Source: Siphonodentalium dalli (lineage: Eukaryota > Mollusca > Scaphopoda > Gadilida > Siphonodentaliidae). Taken from it: a stretch of 64,000 nucleotides of DNA. Positions 21,640 through 34,431 of the stretch are shown in pieces. How positions within the stretch are numbered: the first letter of the stretch is position 1; each line of letters opens with the position of its first letter. Position numbers and translations under genes: made by a program. The notes beneath the pieces were generated by a model. The model saw only the letters and a program-made list of their open reading frames with translations. It ran no database searches and was not told the DNA's origin. The stretch spans positions 217,637,982 to 217,701,981 of the forward strand of contig CP136063.1 of the NCBI GenBank assembly GCA_032622095.1, given 5' to 3'.

Positions 21640-23856
21640 ACTGAATTTGAGTCTATTTGATGCTAGGAATAAATATAAACATGCACTGCGACTTAGAAAA
21701 CGAAAATACGATGTTGATTTTAATGCAAAATTAAGAAAAATTTAATCTGATAACCCCAGGGAATATTGGAAATTGCTCAACCAAAATAAAAATTGTAAAT
21801 TAACTGAAACAACCCCATCTTTAACAGAGTTCTATGAATATTTCAAAGAAAAGAATGTATGCACCTCCGACACCGGGGACGATTCGAAACATCTTCACTC
21901 GACGTTGATTTTACTTTAACGGAAATTGAGGATGTGGTTAGGAATCTGAAACTTGGAATCACCGGGAGTTGATAATATACGATGTGAATATATAAAAGCT
22001 ACTTTCGAACAGATGAAACCACTGTACTTTCGACTATTCGATCTGATTTTGGGAACTGGCTTCATACCTGACGAATGGGGAATAGGCGTTAACCACCCAA
22101 TTTTTAAATCCAAAGATCCTAAAAATCCTGACAACTACAGACCCATTACACTAATTAGCTGTGTGGCGAATTATTTACAGCAATCCTAAGTAATCGTATA
22201 TATACATTCATACAAATAAACGAATTATTATCAGAAAACCAAGCTGGGTTCAGAAAAGATTACTCAACAGTACATCATATTTTCTCATTACATAGCCTAA
22301 TTGAAATGACAAAAATGAGTTTATATTGTGCTTTTATCGACCTGTCTAAAGCCTTTGATAGCGTCTGGAGAGTCGGACTATGGAGAAAACTTTTAGAAAT
22401 AGGAATTAAAGGACGTGACCTCCACCTAATAATGAACATGTATAATGGAATAAAATCGTGTGTATCTCTTGAGGGTAGGTGCTCTCATTCCTTCTCATGT
22501 GAAATGGGTGTAATGCAAGGAGTGAACCTATCACCAATAGTCCAATACTGTTCTCGATCTACCTCAATGACCTTGAAACATATTTACATGACATGCATCA
22601 GAAGGGTATTGCGTTAGCTGACATAAATGAAACCACATTTCATGAACATATCAAAATAATGTGCCTGTTGTATGCCGACGACACCGTCCTACTGGCTGAT
22701 AGCCCAAAGGAATTGCAAAATGTGTTAAATGCATATGCCGCTTACTGTGATAAATGGAAGCTGACAATTAATAACAGCAAAAGCAATATTGTGATATTCG
22801 GTCACGATAGAAATTCCAAAATCAAGTTCACAATTAATGATCAACCAATTGAAGTAAAAAAAAGAATATAGATATCTAGGTGTGATCTTTTCCAATAATG
22901 GTTCTTTTGTAGCCGAAAAGAAAAGGAGATGTGATGAAGCCAAACATGTTATGTTTTCTATTATTTCCAAAGCTAGAAAATGGAAGCTCCATTTGACGTG
23001 TATTATCGAACTCTATGAAAAAACTGTTATACCAATATTGACATACGGCTGTGAAGTGTGGGGAGTGGCTAACAATGAAATAATTAAGCCCACTGAATTA
23101 TGGTTCCTCAAATTTGTATTAAAACTGAAAAAATCAACACCGACGACGATGATTTATGGAGAAACAGGCTTACTACCGATAGCGAGTAAAATTAAAAGTA
23201 GAATATTAAACTATTGGTCACGACTGGTGAGCGGAAATCAAACTAAAATATATTATATCTTGTATGCCACTATACACAGCATGATGAACCGACACAAAAC
23301 TGGTCTCGGTTGGATCCGCTATATACAAACTACACTCAATTATGTCGGATTGTCGCATATCTGGTTGTCCCATAATATTATTAGGGAAAACTGGTTTCGT
23401 CAGACAATCAAAGTGAAGCTAAGAGATGAATATATACAGGAATGGCAAACCATAATTAATTCCTCTGACAAATACCAATTCTATAGAATGATCAAAAACG
23501 AATTTGAAGAAGAAAATTACCTTCTAAAGCTCCCAACAAACGGAGCATTATCGTTGTTGCGATTCCGCACGCGAAATCATCGATTGGCAATTGAAACGTC
23601 AAGTTGGAAAAACTTTCCCATCAGTAACACGTGCACGTTATGTGGAAAGTCTATTGGAAGCGAGTACCACACACTACTGACATGTGAGAGTCTCAACGAT
23701 ACCAGGGTTAAATTTATTCCGCGATACTATTATACACACCCAAATGACGATAAACTCATCTCACTTATGAAAAACAATAAATCTCAGGTGCTGCACAATG
23801 TCTATAGTTTCATAAAATTGATAAATGAAAAAATAATGACCAGCAGTATAGTATAG
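21640..23856 (+). pseudogene. Second non-LTR retrotransposon, reverse transcriptase remnant with frameshifts
   Basis: The order of motifs is that of a LINE ORF2: linker DNPREYWKLLN (about 21750, after an in-frame stop), PGVDNIRCEYIK (21961), NYRPITLISCV (22130), ENQAGFRKDYST (22237), motif A CAFIDLSKAFDSVWR (22328), motif B region GVMQGVNLSP (22507), motif C LYADDTVLLAD (22667), KYLGVIFSNNGSF (22870) and PILTYGCEVWG (23032). The C-terminal part ends with a CTLCGKSIGSEYHTLLTC zinc-knuckle-like motif near 23630. The reading frame changes at about 22190, 22580 and 22870, so no intact protein can be made. No endonuclease is visible, so it is 5'-truncated. The style differs from the LINEs at 693 and 61327. 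The clade is not assigned. Confidence 0.9.
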
Positions 23857-24070
23857 ATGTATATCGACATTCCTTTATTTGATTAGTCACCAAATGAGAC
23901 CCATACACACCCCATGCAACCCCACAAATATACTGTGTGCCCAATGTGGGAAATTAACCATCGGACGGTCCGCGTGAGTTTACAGAGATGTACCCGCACC
24001 ATCGGTGCAAACCTGCAGGTAGTGGTGAACTCGCACCGCATAAATCGGTGTAAGTAAGGCAGGTAGAATG

Positions 24071-24470
24071 TTAACCCTTTACCCAACAAACCGGCCAAAA
24101 CCGGCCAAATAAAGCTTCAACAGCCTAAAATATCTTCGGTCTGTCTCAATAGAACCATACAAATATGGATATCATTGGAACCGGCTCCTTGACCACATTG
24201 TGATAGTTACAGTTAGCCCTGTGCCAATGCATTCTCTTATATATGCGAGTCGACCATAGGTCGCCTCGCATATATAAGAGAATGCATTGGCCTACAAAAA
24301 ATCTTTTTTTTAACACTTTTTACCATTTTTTCTTACATTCTTTAACAATTTTATAATTTTTAATGTGTTAAGCCAATGCATTCTCTTATATATGCGAGGC
24401 GACCTATGGTCGACTCGCATATATAAGAGAATGCATTGGCACAGGGTCGTTCTGTTGGGTAAAGGGTTAA
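24071..24470. mobile_element. 400-bp piggyBac-like TTAA MITE, copy 1
   Basis: TTAACCCTTTACCCAACA at the left is the exact complement of TGTTGGGTAAAGGGTTAA at the right, with TTAA at 24071-24074 and 24467-24470. Inside are two 67-bp palindromes (24224-24290, 24373-24439), both starting CCAATGCATTCTCTTATATA. The second is the reverse complement of the first, including the asymmetric CGACCATAGGTCG core, so the whole interior can fold in alternative ways. An identical-length copy is at 60927-61326 and a modified one at 51016-51603. Confidence 0.85.
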
Positions 24471-24582
24471 AGTGGCATAGTTGATGTGATTCCTGTTTGA
24501 AGATTTTATGAGACAATATACACTTGAACTTGAACCGAAGACTATGATTTAATTTTACATAATACCATGTCGTGTCACTTTA

Positions 24583-25078
24583 AAGGCACGTGCGGCCTTA
24601 ATTGTCGAAAATATTCATATTTGTTCCAAACACCGTAAACAGAAAAACATTAAAACGCATACAGTTCCGTTCATATATACAATGACCATCGCGCAAACAG
24701 CATGTTATCATAAAGATTTACTATATTTTACCTAAGCAAGAGCCTGATTGTGTTACAGAAGACAACACAATGCTGCTGGCTAATCACACACAAATGGCAT
24801 AAACGCTCTTTATTCGTTCCATATCAGGAATTCACACACAAAGAACGCTCTTTATGTTTACCATCATAATATAAACAAACACCAGAAAAGTAACTTTTTA
24901 GGCTGTTGTTTACATAACAATGGTCAAACATATGACCATAACATACTGTTTATGCGATATTTCTTATTTGTATACGGACAAAGTCTATCTACATTTTGAT
25001 GTTCTTTCTGTTTGTGGCGGTTTTTGACAGGTGGATATATTTTCACAGGATACCCACCGCCAAGGCCGCACGTGCCTT
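24583..25078 (+). mobile_element. 496-bp TA-flanked MITE, copy 1
   Basis: The ends AAGGCACGTGCGGCCTT and AAGGCCGCACGTGCCTT are inverted. TA flanks both sides (24581-24582, 25079-25080). The copy at 54652-55147 is the same length to the base and in opposite orientation. Internal direct repeats GAACGCTCTTTAT/AAACGCTCTTTAT occur around 24800-24860. It has no transposase. The TA duplication suggests the Tc1/mariner group. Confidence 0.85.
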
Positions 25079-25080
25079 TA

Positions 25081-25755
25081 ACCATTACCTCGATTGTTTA
25101 CGGCTACATTGAAAAAAATGGTTCATGTATACATGTGCATTTAATATTGTGATCTCTCCGGGAACCAAGCTTATAATACAGTAACCATAAAGACATGATT
25201 ATAAAATACAATATCCAGAGACAGTATATATATACAACAGTCCATGGTGATAAGAGTAACCAAAAATAAAGTCGTATACGTTATTGGTTTAAAGATTTAT
25301 ACTTTTAAAATTAACTCACTCACAAATAACCAAGCGTGTCCATCGGCTGTCAGCACAGACTGCAATCGACGATGACCGAAAACAGAATGACCCGGCCCCG
25401 AGAGATCACACATCGACCGAAATAACCCCGTGAAAATTCGACTAAATCGTGCGTTTATATAGCTGTCTGAATCATCGATGCGATGAGAGCGATATATTGC
25501 TTGCATATGCCCCCGCCCAGCCTGGTGTGATTGTGTGTCTCGGTGAGTGGTGTCATCCCGATAGGCTGCATAATATAGTTATCCGTTATCAAATCACGTA
25601 AACCTTTGATGACTGGATGTTCGCTCGGCGAGACCATTCAGTTGTGAAAGGATGATTGACCAGTTAAAGTGACACAATAGACCCGTTCGCCTTATTTGTA
25701 TCACAAAGTACCCGATCGACATATAATCACATACTTATGAATTATATATATATAT
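25081..25755. other. Intergenic, nothing recognised
   Basis: Short ORFs only. No repeat family, RNA gene or splice-bounded coding block was noticed before the TA-rich run at about 25741-25756. Confidence 0.35.
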
Positions 25756-27980
25756 ACTAGAAGGTGACCCGACTTCGTCCGGGCTTTGACCTTGAATTGT
25801 CCATTTTGAAGGTCAAGGTCAAGAGGGGTCACGATTTGACCAGTCCAAAACACTGCCCGGACAAAAGTACACGACAAACGTGCCCGTCGAAATCCATCCG
25901 GTTTTAATTGATAATTTTGAAGGTCAAGGTCATGTCGGGGTCACGATTTGACCCGTCCAAAACACTCAGTGGACAAAAGTAACCCTATGTATAAAATTTC
26001 GTCGAAATACCATCAAAATTGGCGATTTGACCTTGAATTGACCCGATTTCAGAATCAAGGTCACGTCGCACAGGCAAATGAATATGCTTATGAGACTCCC
26101 CATACGAAAGTACCCCCACATACCAAGTTTCATCGAAATCCCGTGATATTCGGACGTTTGACCTTGAAATGACCCGATTCAAGGTCAATGTCACGTCGCA
26201 CGGGCAAATTAATAGGCCTATACCACTCCCCGGCCGAAGGTACCCCCACATACCAAGTTTCATCGAAATCCCGTGATATTCGGGCGTTTGCCATTGAAAT
26301 GACCCTATTTCAAGGTCAGGGTCACGTTGCACGGACAAATAAATAGGCCCATGCCACCCCCGGCCGAAAATACCCCCACATACCAAGTTTCATCGAAATC
26401 GGCTCTGCCGTTTTCGAGTTCATCGCGAACACACAGACAGACACACACACACAGACAGATCTTCCAAAAAATATATAATAGACTAGAAGGTGACCCGACT
26501 TCGTCCGGGCTTTGACCTTGAATTGTCGATTTTAAAGGTCAAGGTCAAATGGGGTCACGATTTGATCAGTCCAAAATACTGCACGGACAAAAGTACCCGA
26601 CAAACGTGCCCGTCGAAATCCATCCGGTTTTACCCGATTTGACCTTGAATTGATCATTTAGAAGGTCAATGTGAGGTCGGGATCACGATTTGACCCGTCC
26701 AAAACACTCAATGGACAAAAGTAACCCCATGTATCAAATTTCGTCGAAATCCAATCAAAATTGGCGATTTGACCTGGAATTGACCCGATTTCAAGGTCAA
26801 TGTCACGTCGCACGGGCAAATTAATGAGCCTATTTCACTCCCCGGCCGAAAATACCCCCACATACCAAGTTTCATCGAAATCCCGTGATATTCGGGCGTT
26901 TGACCTTGAAATGACCCTATTTCAAGGTCAAGGTCACGTCGCACAGGCAAATTAATAGGCTCATGTCACCCCTCGGCCGAAAATACCACCACATACCAAG
27001 TTTCATCTAAATCCCGAGATATTCGGGCGTTTGACCTTGAAATTACCCGATTTCAAGGTCAAGGTCACGTCGCACGGGCAAATTAATAGGCCTATGCCAG
27101 TTCCCGGTCGAAAATACCCCCACATACCAAGTTTCATCGAAATCGGTTCGGCCGTTTTCGAGTCCATCGCGAACACACAGACAGACACACACACACACAC
27201 ACACCGATCTTCCAAAATATATAATAGACAAGAAGGTGACCCGACTTCGTCCGGGCTTTGACCTTGAATTGACCATTTTGAAGGTCAAGGTCAGTTGGGG
27301 TAACGATTTGACCCGTCCAAAACACTGCCCGGACAAAAGTACCCGACAAAAGTACCCGTCGAAATCCATCCTGTTTTACCCGATTTGACATTGAATTGAT
27401 CATTTTGAAGTTCAATGTCAGGTTGGGGTAACGATTTGACACGTCTAAAACACTCAGTGGACAAAAGTTACCCAATGTATCAAATTTCGTGAAAATCCCA
27501 TCAAAATTCGCGATTTGACCTTGAATTGACCAGATTTCAAGGTCAAGGTCACGTCGCACGGGCAAATTAATAGGCCTATGCCACTCCCCGTCCGAAAGTA
27601 CCCCACATACCAAGTTTCACCGAAATCCCGTGATATTCGGGCGTTTGACCTTGAAATGACCCGATTTCAAGGTCAAGGTCACGTCGCACGGGCAAATTAA
27701 TAGGTTTTTGCTACTCCCCGGCAGAAGGTATCCCCACATACCAAGTTTCATCGAAATCCCGTGATATTCGGGCGTTTGACCTTGAAATAACCCGATTTCA
27801 AGGTCAATGTCACGTCGCACGGACCAATTAATATGCCTATGCCACCCCCCGGCCGAAAATACCCCCACATACCAAGTTTCATCGAAATCGGCTGGGCCGT
27901 TTTCGAGTTCATCGCGAACACACAGACAGACACACACACACACACACAGACAGCTAGATCTTCCAAAATATATAATAGAT
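25756..27980. mobile_element. Three tandem copies of a ~740-bp composite repeat with 130-bp core repeats and CA microsatellite (pearl/Helentron-like design)
   Basis: Three units start at 25756, 26482 and about 27228 with AGAAGGTGACCCGACTTCGT. They end with ACACACAGACAGACACACAC and then TCTTCCAAAATATATAATAG. Inside each, a core of about 130 bp recurs. It is marked by TTGACCTTGAAATGACCCGA, AAGGTCACGTCGCACGGGCA and CACATACCAAGTTTCATCGA, with steps of 130-131 bp measured at 26160 to 26290 and 27647 to 27778. A unique start, tandem cores, a microsatellite and a short AT-rich end is the plan described for oyster pearl elements, which have been linked to Helentrons. That link is an analogy here. The many ORFs across it translate repeats and are not genes. 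Confidence 0.75.
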
Positions 27981-28988
27981 ACAGCTGATAGATATATAAA
28001 CTACACAACAATATATATTGTATTTTTTTTGAAGATCTAAATTATAGAACTAAGCACTAACAATAAGTTTTGTGGAATCTCGTCTAATGGGCCAATTCAA
28101 ACATCCAAGTGTTGTCAACATGTTCGATATGAGCTTCTCCTCTGAATCATACGTGTACATTCCTATATATATATATAACAGAGTTCTGTGTCAAAACTTA
28201 TCCATGCATTAATTATACTAAAGAAGAAATGTGATGATATTGTCTCAGACATGTGCACGTCAAACATATATGACCATATATACACGACGGGTATTATGTA
28301 TATATATTTCATTACATGTATCACTTTATTATTTTCTCTCAAATACTGTATTTGTATATGGTTTAATGAGAATAAACATATTTGAATTTGAATTTGAGTC
28401 AGTGATGATTGCAATATACATGCACCATTGTACTCTATGATGCTGATAGACGTCAAACAACATTGTCATCATTAATCTAAGAATTAATTTTATCACATAA
28501 TTAGCCCCTAAATCCGGAATAATATTTTTTTAAAGTAAGACACACGTGTGTTATCGACACGCGCAACGAAGCGACGTAAGGGCTTAACGCAATTATGTCG
28601 ATGTCAATGCTAGAACTTTTATTATTATGTTTATTAGAATATATGTATAATATTCTATTTGTGTTGGTTTATTTAGAGTTGACTGCGAGGTAAACATGCA
28701 TGAGTGTTGTTGGACAATTTTATCAGCACGAAAAGACACTTTAGAATGGAGCTATACATTTTTTTCTTGAAGGCGTCTTTACGTCTTCTTTGGTTGTGAT
28801 AAGGTAATCAATATATTTTTTTAACCCAGCCATTTCGAGATCGTTTATCCTTGCTAAAATGTGATTATGTGATAAAATGGATCTCAAATTTGTCGCAATT
28901 CAATATACGAAATTGATTAATCGATTTGAGCCTAGAATTTAGTGCACTCGGTTGATAAATTTCGTATATAATTGTGACTCATTAGAGA
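27981..28988. other. Intergenic flank of the giant palindrome
   Basis: AT-rich with short ORFs. A weak hairpin pairs CAATATACGAAATTGATTAA (about 28901) with TTGATAAATTTCGTATATAA (about 28951). Otherwise nothing was recognised. Confidence 0.35.
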
Positions 28989-28994
28989 TCCTCT
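28989..28994. repeat. Left target-site duplication TCCTCT
   Basis: TCCTCT lies immediately outside the left end of the giant inverted repeat and is repeated in direct orientation at 43330-43335, immediately outside the right end. Confidence 0.75.
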
Positions 28995-29053
28995 AGTAGT
29001 ATTAAGAGAAGGCATTATCTCTGTAATATATAAGTGAGGGGGACAAGGAAAGT

Positions 29054-29430
29054 GTTCAACGTTACATTATCGACTAATTGCCTTAGGGTGTGGTCGTCGA
29101 GAATCCCCACCCCCACGGGATTTCATAAATACTACTTATCGAATGTTCAACGTTACATTATCGACTAATTGCCTTAGGGTAGTCGTCGTCTGTTAATCCC
29201 CACCCCCACGGGATTTCATAAATAAATACTACTTATCGAATGTTAAACGATACAATACCGACTAATATATATAGGTGTAGTCGTCGTCTGATAATCCCCA
29301 CCCCCACGGGATTTCGTAAATAGTATTTAACGAATGTAAACGTTACAATAACGACTAATTTATATAAGTGTATCAAAAATGAGCTGTTTTACAAGGCAGA
29401 TCTTATAGTCATACTGAATAGTAACTATTT
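29054..29430 (+). repeat. Subterminal tandem array, left arm (91-97-bp units)
   Basis: Units begin GTTCAACGTTACATTATCGA at 29054, 29145, 29242 (GTTAAACG) and 29336 (GTAAACG). Each contains TCCCCACCCCCACGGGATTT and ends AAATACTACTTATCGAAT or a variant. The phrase AATACTACT inside the units is the same nonamer that forms the extreme end of the element. The mirror array lies at about 42960-43276. This could be a set of binding sites for the mobilising enzyme. Confidence 0.75.
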
Positions 29431-32151
29431 TAAAAGCACATCCAAGCTACAATACGACCTATTTTATGTTAGGTAATGATGTATGTTTATTTCAGATGGT
29501 ATAGTAAAGCAAACTATTTCTAGGCAGATGATATAGTCAGGCTAACTAGTAACTATTTGAAGGATTATTACGCACGATTGAATACATGTATTGATATGTA
29601 GGTTAGTTATGATAGGTTAGTAAAATAATAGTCCTAGATGAGATCAATTATTCGCTAGTGAATAACCTCGTGCATGTAAAAACCACAAGGCTAAAACACA
29701 TGGAATATTTGTTAGTGTCGGAACTTTTTCTTCTTTATTGTAGATTTGTAGGTAACACTATTCGATCTCATAAAACTCGATATTACAGAGTCTCGTAGAA
29801 AACGAAATGTGGAACCCAACACTTTAGTTCCTTTAATGAATATAAATGGTACATGAATAAATCTTAGTATACAAACAGATATCAAAAAAACATAATCAAA
29901 TCAATCTTTTTTAAGATATGGACAGTCTGGTCTCCCCGTCGAAATATCTTCTGGCAAAAAAAAAATGTATCAATATTTAAAGTCAGACTAACTATTTCTA
30001 GGTTGGTGTTTAAATACCTCTTCTAGGCTATACTCAAACAAACAATTTCTAGGTTATTCAAACATTTCCAAAAATATACTGAGTAAATCTACAAATATTA
30101 ATTGGAATATAAAGAACAGAGTTAGCTCCCCTGTGAATTGTAACAGTATTAAAATTAATCATTATTTAAAGTCAAACTATTTATTTATAAGTTGGTCATA
30201 AAATTACTACTTCTAGGCTATGGGTTATACTCAGGCAAACTATTTTTAGGTTAATCAAAAATCAGAGTTGTAAACTAAATCTACAAATATTAATTGGAAT
30301 ATAAAGAACAGAGTTAGCTCCCCTGTGCATTTGAATAATCTGTTTTATTAAGTTCAATATAGATGTTAAACGATTGATATATGTTAATGAATGATACAGT
30401 GATATATTCGTTAGCGAATAAACCTATGCATGTAAAACCACAGGTCTAAACACATTGAACTTTTTAGGAACGTTCTTCTGTAGATTAGTAGGCAACACAT
30501 TTCAAAAACACCATTTCATAGTGATAGAAATAGAAATGTATAACCATTATCGGTTCCTTTAATGATTATGAATGACGGGAGTATTTTCGGTTTATATGAA
30601 GACAACGTATTTCAGTTCCAACACAAATTCAATATTTCAAAAATATAAAAAAATATCTCCCTTTTAATGAAATATTAAATGTAAAAGCACGATAAAGCAA
30701 TTAAAACACAATTTAATTTACTTTTTCGTCAACAAAATTGAAGTTATATGTTATAATGCTTCAAAATCAATCAAAATATGAAAATCAAATATCTCAATTG
30801 AAAGCCAAATTTAAAAAAAAACAATTTCAATGTTAACGGAAACAATTTAACAACAAAAAAATCTTGATCTGTTTTGCTAGCAAGTATCAAAAGTCCTTTT
30901 TCATTCCCACAATAATCGTAAAACACAATAAATGTTTTGTCTTTAATAAAAAAAAATATAAAAATATTATAATCATAGTCAAAAAAATTCAAGCACAAAC
31001 TTTATATGTAAAAAAAAATATGAAAATTAAATAAAACTTTAATCCATTTATTTGCAAAACAAATTTTTGAAACATTGTTGACTGTTAACGCAAACAACTG
31101 ATATTCCAAATCTTTTTAAACATCAAAAGTCGCACAACCAAAGTTAAATAAATGTTTTGTTTTAACATAACAAGACTTACTTGCCTACTAAAGAACAGAT
31201 CCATCGAAGTACAATTCTCTCTCAATTTTTACCTATGCGAATGTATCTGTTTATATAAGGAAAAAACATTCTATCTTTAGTCCCAAGCAAATGATGTCAT
31301 TCGAGGAATCTTTCTTTAAGTCGAATAATCTACCAACATATATCACAAAACATGATGAGGTCTTCGTCGAGAATTCATGTCCGACTCTGTTTAACATAAC
31401 AAGACTTACTTACTCATCAAAGAACAGATAATCCATCGAAGTATAATACTGTCTCAATTTTACCTATCCGAATGTATCTGTTTATATAAAAAAAACATTC
31501 ATTCTATCTTTACTCTCAACAAAATGATGTCATACGACCCAAGTCGAATAATCTAATATCATTCGTCGAGAATTCATGTCGAGCTCTAGTTATATACAGT
31601 AACACATTAATTTACTCAATCTATCTATAGTCACAAAAAGTGAAGTCGAGCTATCTTGTTAAATGTCCTCGTATGCCTATCATAATGTACCCCCCATTTT
31701 ATCCGACGACATGAATAATATAATTCATGTCGACATATATCTGTACAAGGCGACTAATTTATTCAACTAGGCTACCTAGCTTGGATCATATTTCAAAGAA
31801 CGCATTCGTTAACGACCCGTCCTTACAAAACCAGTAATTTAAAATACACCTGTCAAGTCGCTTATTTGAAGATCAACTTACCTTACGGTAAACATTCCAA
31901 ACATTCCAATTATAATATATAAGCGAGTTAAATGCCCTATAAAGTCACGGATTTAAAACGCTTGGTGAGTTTAGTTAAATTATGATTTCAGTTAACTTTT
32001 AATTAATTCATATCTTATTCAACCTATGTTCTGTGTAATTTAAAACGATAAATTACACTCAAGTTTGTATATTTATCGGAGCAAAACATATTGAGGAAGT
32101 TTGAAGCAGTTGTCTTAAAGTGACACTAAGATTTATTTTCTTATTTGCACA

Positions 32152-33135
32152 CAGTATACTTTGTTTAAACCAGATGTCTTAAAATGGCACTAAGATTTAT
32201 TTTATTATTTTATATATCTCACACTATTTATAAACAACATGTCTTAAAAGGGCACTAAGATTTCATTTTATAATTTCAATACCAAAAGTGTTTCAATATC
32301 ACAGCAAAAAAAAAAATTGGAATAATTTTACCTCAGAATTGTTAATAAATAAGTCTTCTTCACATCTTAATTCTTAAAAGGGCGCTAATAATTTAACTCA
32401 AATATGGTTGAAAATGTATCGTTAAAGAGCGTTTATTATCTGCTTGTATGCAACTCTTTCAATCCCTCGTAATATTTGGATACAGTATACTTTGTTCAAA
32501 CCAGATGTCTTAAACTGGCAATAAGTTTTATTTTATTATTTTATATATCTCACACTATTTATAAACAAGATGTCTTAAAGGGGCACTAAGATTTCATTTT
32601 ATAATTTCAATAGCAAAAGTGTTTGAACATCACAGCCAAAAAAATTGTAATAATTTTACCTCAGAATTGTTAATAGATAAGTCTTCTTCGCATCTTAATT
32701 CTTAAAAGGGCGCTAATAATTTAACTTAAATATGGTTGAAAATTTATCGTTAAAGAGCGTTTATTATCTGTTTGTATGCAACTCTTTCAATCGCTCATAA
32801 TATTCGGATACAGTATACTTTGTTCATCCCAGATGTCTTAAAATAACACTAAGATTTATTTTATTATTTTATGTATCTCACACTATTTATAAACCAGTTG
32901 TCTTAAAAGGGCACTAAGATTTCATTTTATAATTTGAATACCAAAAGTGTTTGAATATCACAGAACAAAAATTGTAATAATTTTACCCCAAAATTGTTAA
33001 TAAATAGGTCTTATTCATATCATAATTCTTAAAAGGGCGCTAATAATTTAACTTAAATATGGTTGATAATTTATCGTTAAAGAGCGTTTATTATCTATTT
33101 GTATACAACTCTTTCACTCCCTCGTAATAGATAGG
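32152..33135 (+). repeat. Three-unit ~330-bp tandem array, left arm
   Basis: CAGTATACTTTGTT starts units at 32152, 32483 and 32811. Each unit carries GTCTTAAAAGGGCACTAAGA, CTTAAAAGGGCGCTAATAAT and TCGTTAAAGAGCGTTTATTA. The right arm has four copies of the junction motif (near 39170, 39498, 39824, 40156). It is non-coding. Confidence 0.8.
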
Positions 33136-34431
33136 TACCGTTCATATCAAACATATTAGAAGAGACATTAATAATATCCCCCACCTCAAAAGATACTAAT
33201 TATATAATCAATAAAGAGCATATATTTGTTCAGGCATTAATATTGTTGGATAAAAAACGCTGATCGCATAAATGAAAGGTTCAATAATCGTATTCAATGT
33301 GTACCCTAATTAGTTCTATATATAGACATATATCAAATTCATAATCAAATTATTATGTTTTAATTATCAAAACGGATACTATTACACTATTCCACACAAA
33401 CTTTTAGATAGTATATTACACTATCCAAATTAACATTGTTTCAATTTAGAGTCTATTTAAACATGCAAACTAAAAACAATATTCATAGTTTTACAAGTTT
33501 TTTGTATGTAAAATCTTGTTTGTCTACACGTTGTGGCTAAGCATATCATAACAGTATATTTACATTTATTTGGCAAATGCGCTTTAATTTCTACAAATTA
33601 ACATTCCAATTCAACAATTGTTTCATTTTTGAAAAAAAAAAAATACTGTAACAGTTTTGTTTACATACCATAAATATAACACTTACCTGGTTATGGCAAA
33701 TAATTCTCCCTTAATCATAATGGCAACACGGTTTGGAAAAACAAATGCTGGTGAATCCGTACGCAATTTAGCATCAGATGTAAATATGCTCGGACAGAAA
33801 CAGTTCCCGGTCGTTCGTTATTAAACTTACAATTGATGCAGGGTGTCAGGCGTTAAGTTTCAACAAGCAGTCAATGGCCATTATATATCTGATTAATGTA
33901 CCTATTTATACAAAATAACGCCTGTGTTGGCATCTGCACACACGCATAAAATTCATTAGTAGGCGCCCTATTGAGAGTTGATAATTTAGAATAATTATTT
34001 ATAACGCATTTATGTACAGATTTATACGATGAAAGCAAATATAAAATGCGTATGTGCACACGACCATTATGTACTTTCAATGCTATGCCTATCAATAGTA
34101 TGCAATTATCTCGCAAAATCAATCAAACAATAATATTAAGCTAATTCTGTTAGCTGCACCATTACATCTGAAATTGCTCGATATCGTTAGACTAGGTTAA
34201 TGTATGTTTTATATGCATGTTCCCGTTCATTATCTGCACATTTTTTAAATCGGCACGGAAATCTACCTACTAACTTATTTGAACGCACAATATAATTTGG
34301 ATAGTTAAATCATACATCTTATCACTGGAATAATATGCTCTAAATCTTTTGGCAGGGCTATTTCAATATAAAACATATGTATTCAAAGTTTCTAATATAT
34401 AAATTATACCACAAATTATCATACAAAAAAT

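Noticed and set aside
24224-24439. Perfect hairpins read as transcription terminators or small RNA precursors
   Set aside because: They recur at identical positions in MITE copies with TTAA ends, so they are parts of a transposon.
25948-28040. ORFs of up to 159 codons across the composite repeat
   Set aside because: They translate tandem core repeats and the CA microsatellite, and opposing strands are open over the same repeats.
30771-30998. Mirror-image ORFs in the palindrome arms (75, 83 and 86 codons)
   Set aside because: They are identical because the DNA is mirrored. Composition follows AT-rich repeats and no motif is recognisable.
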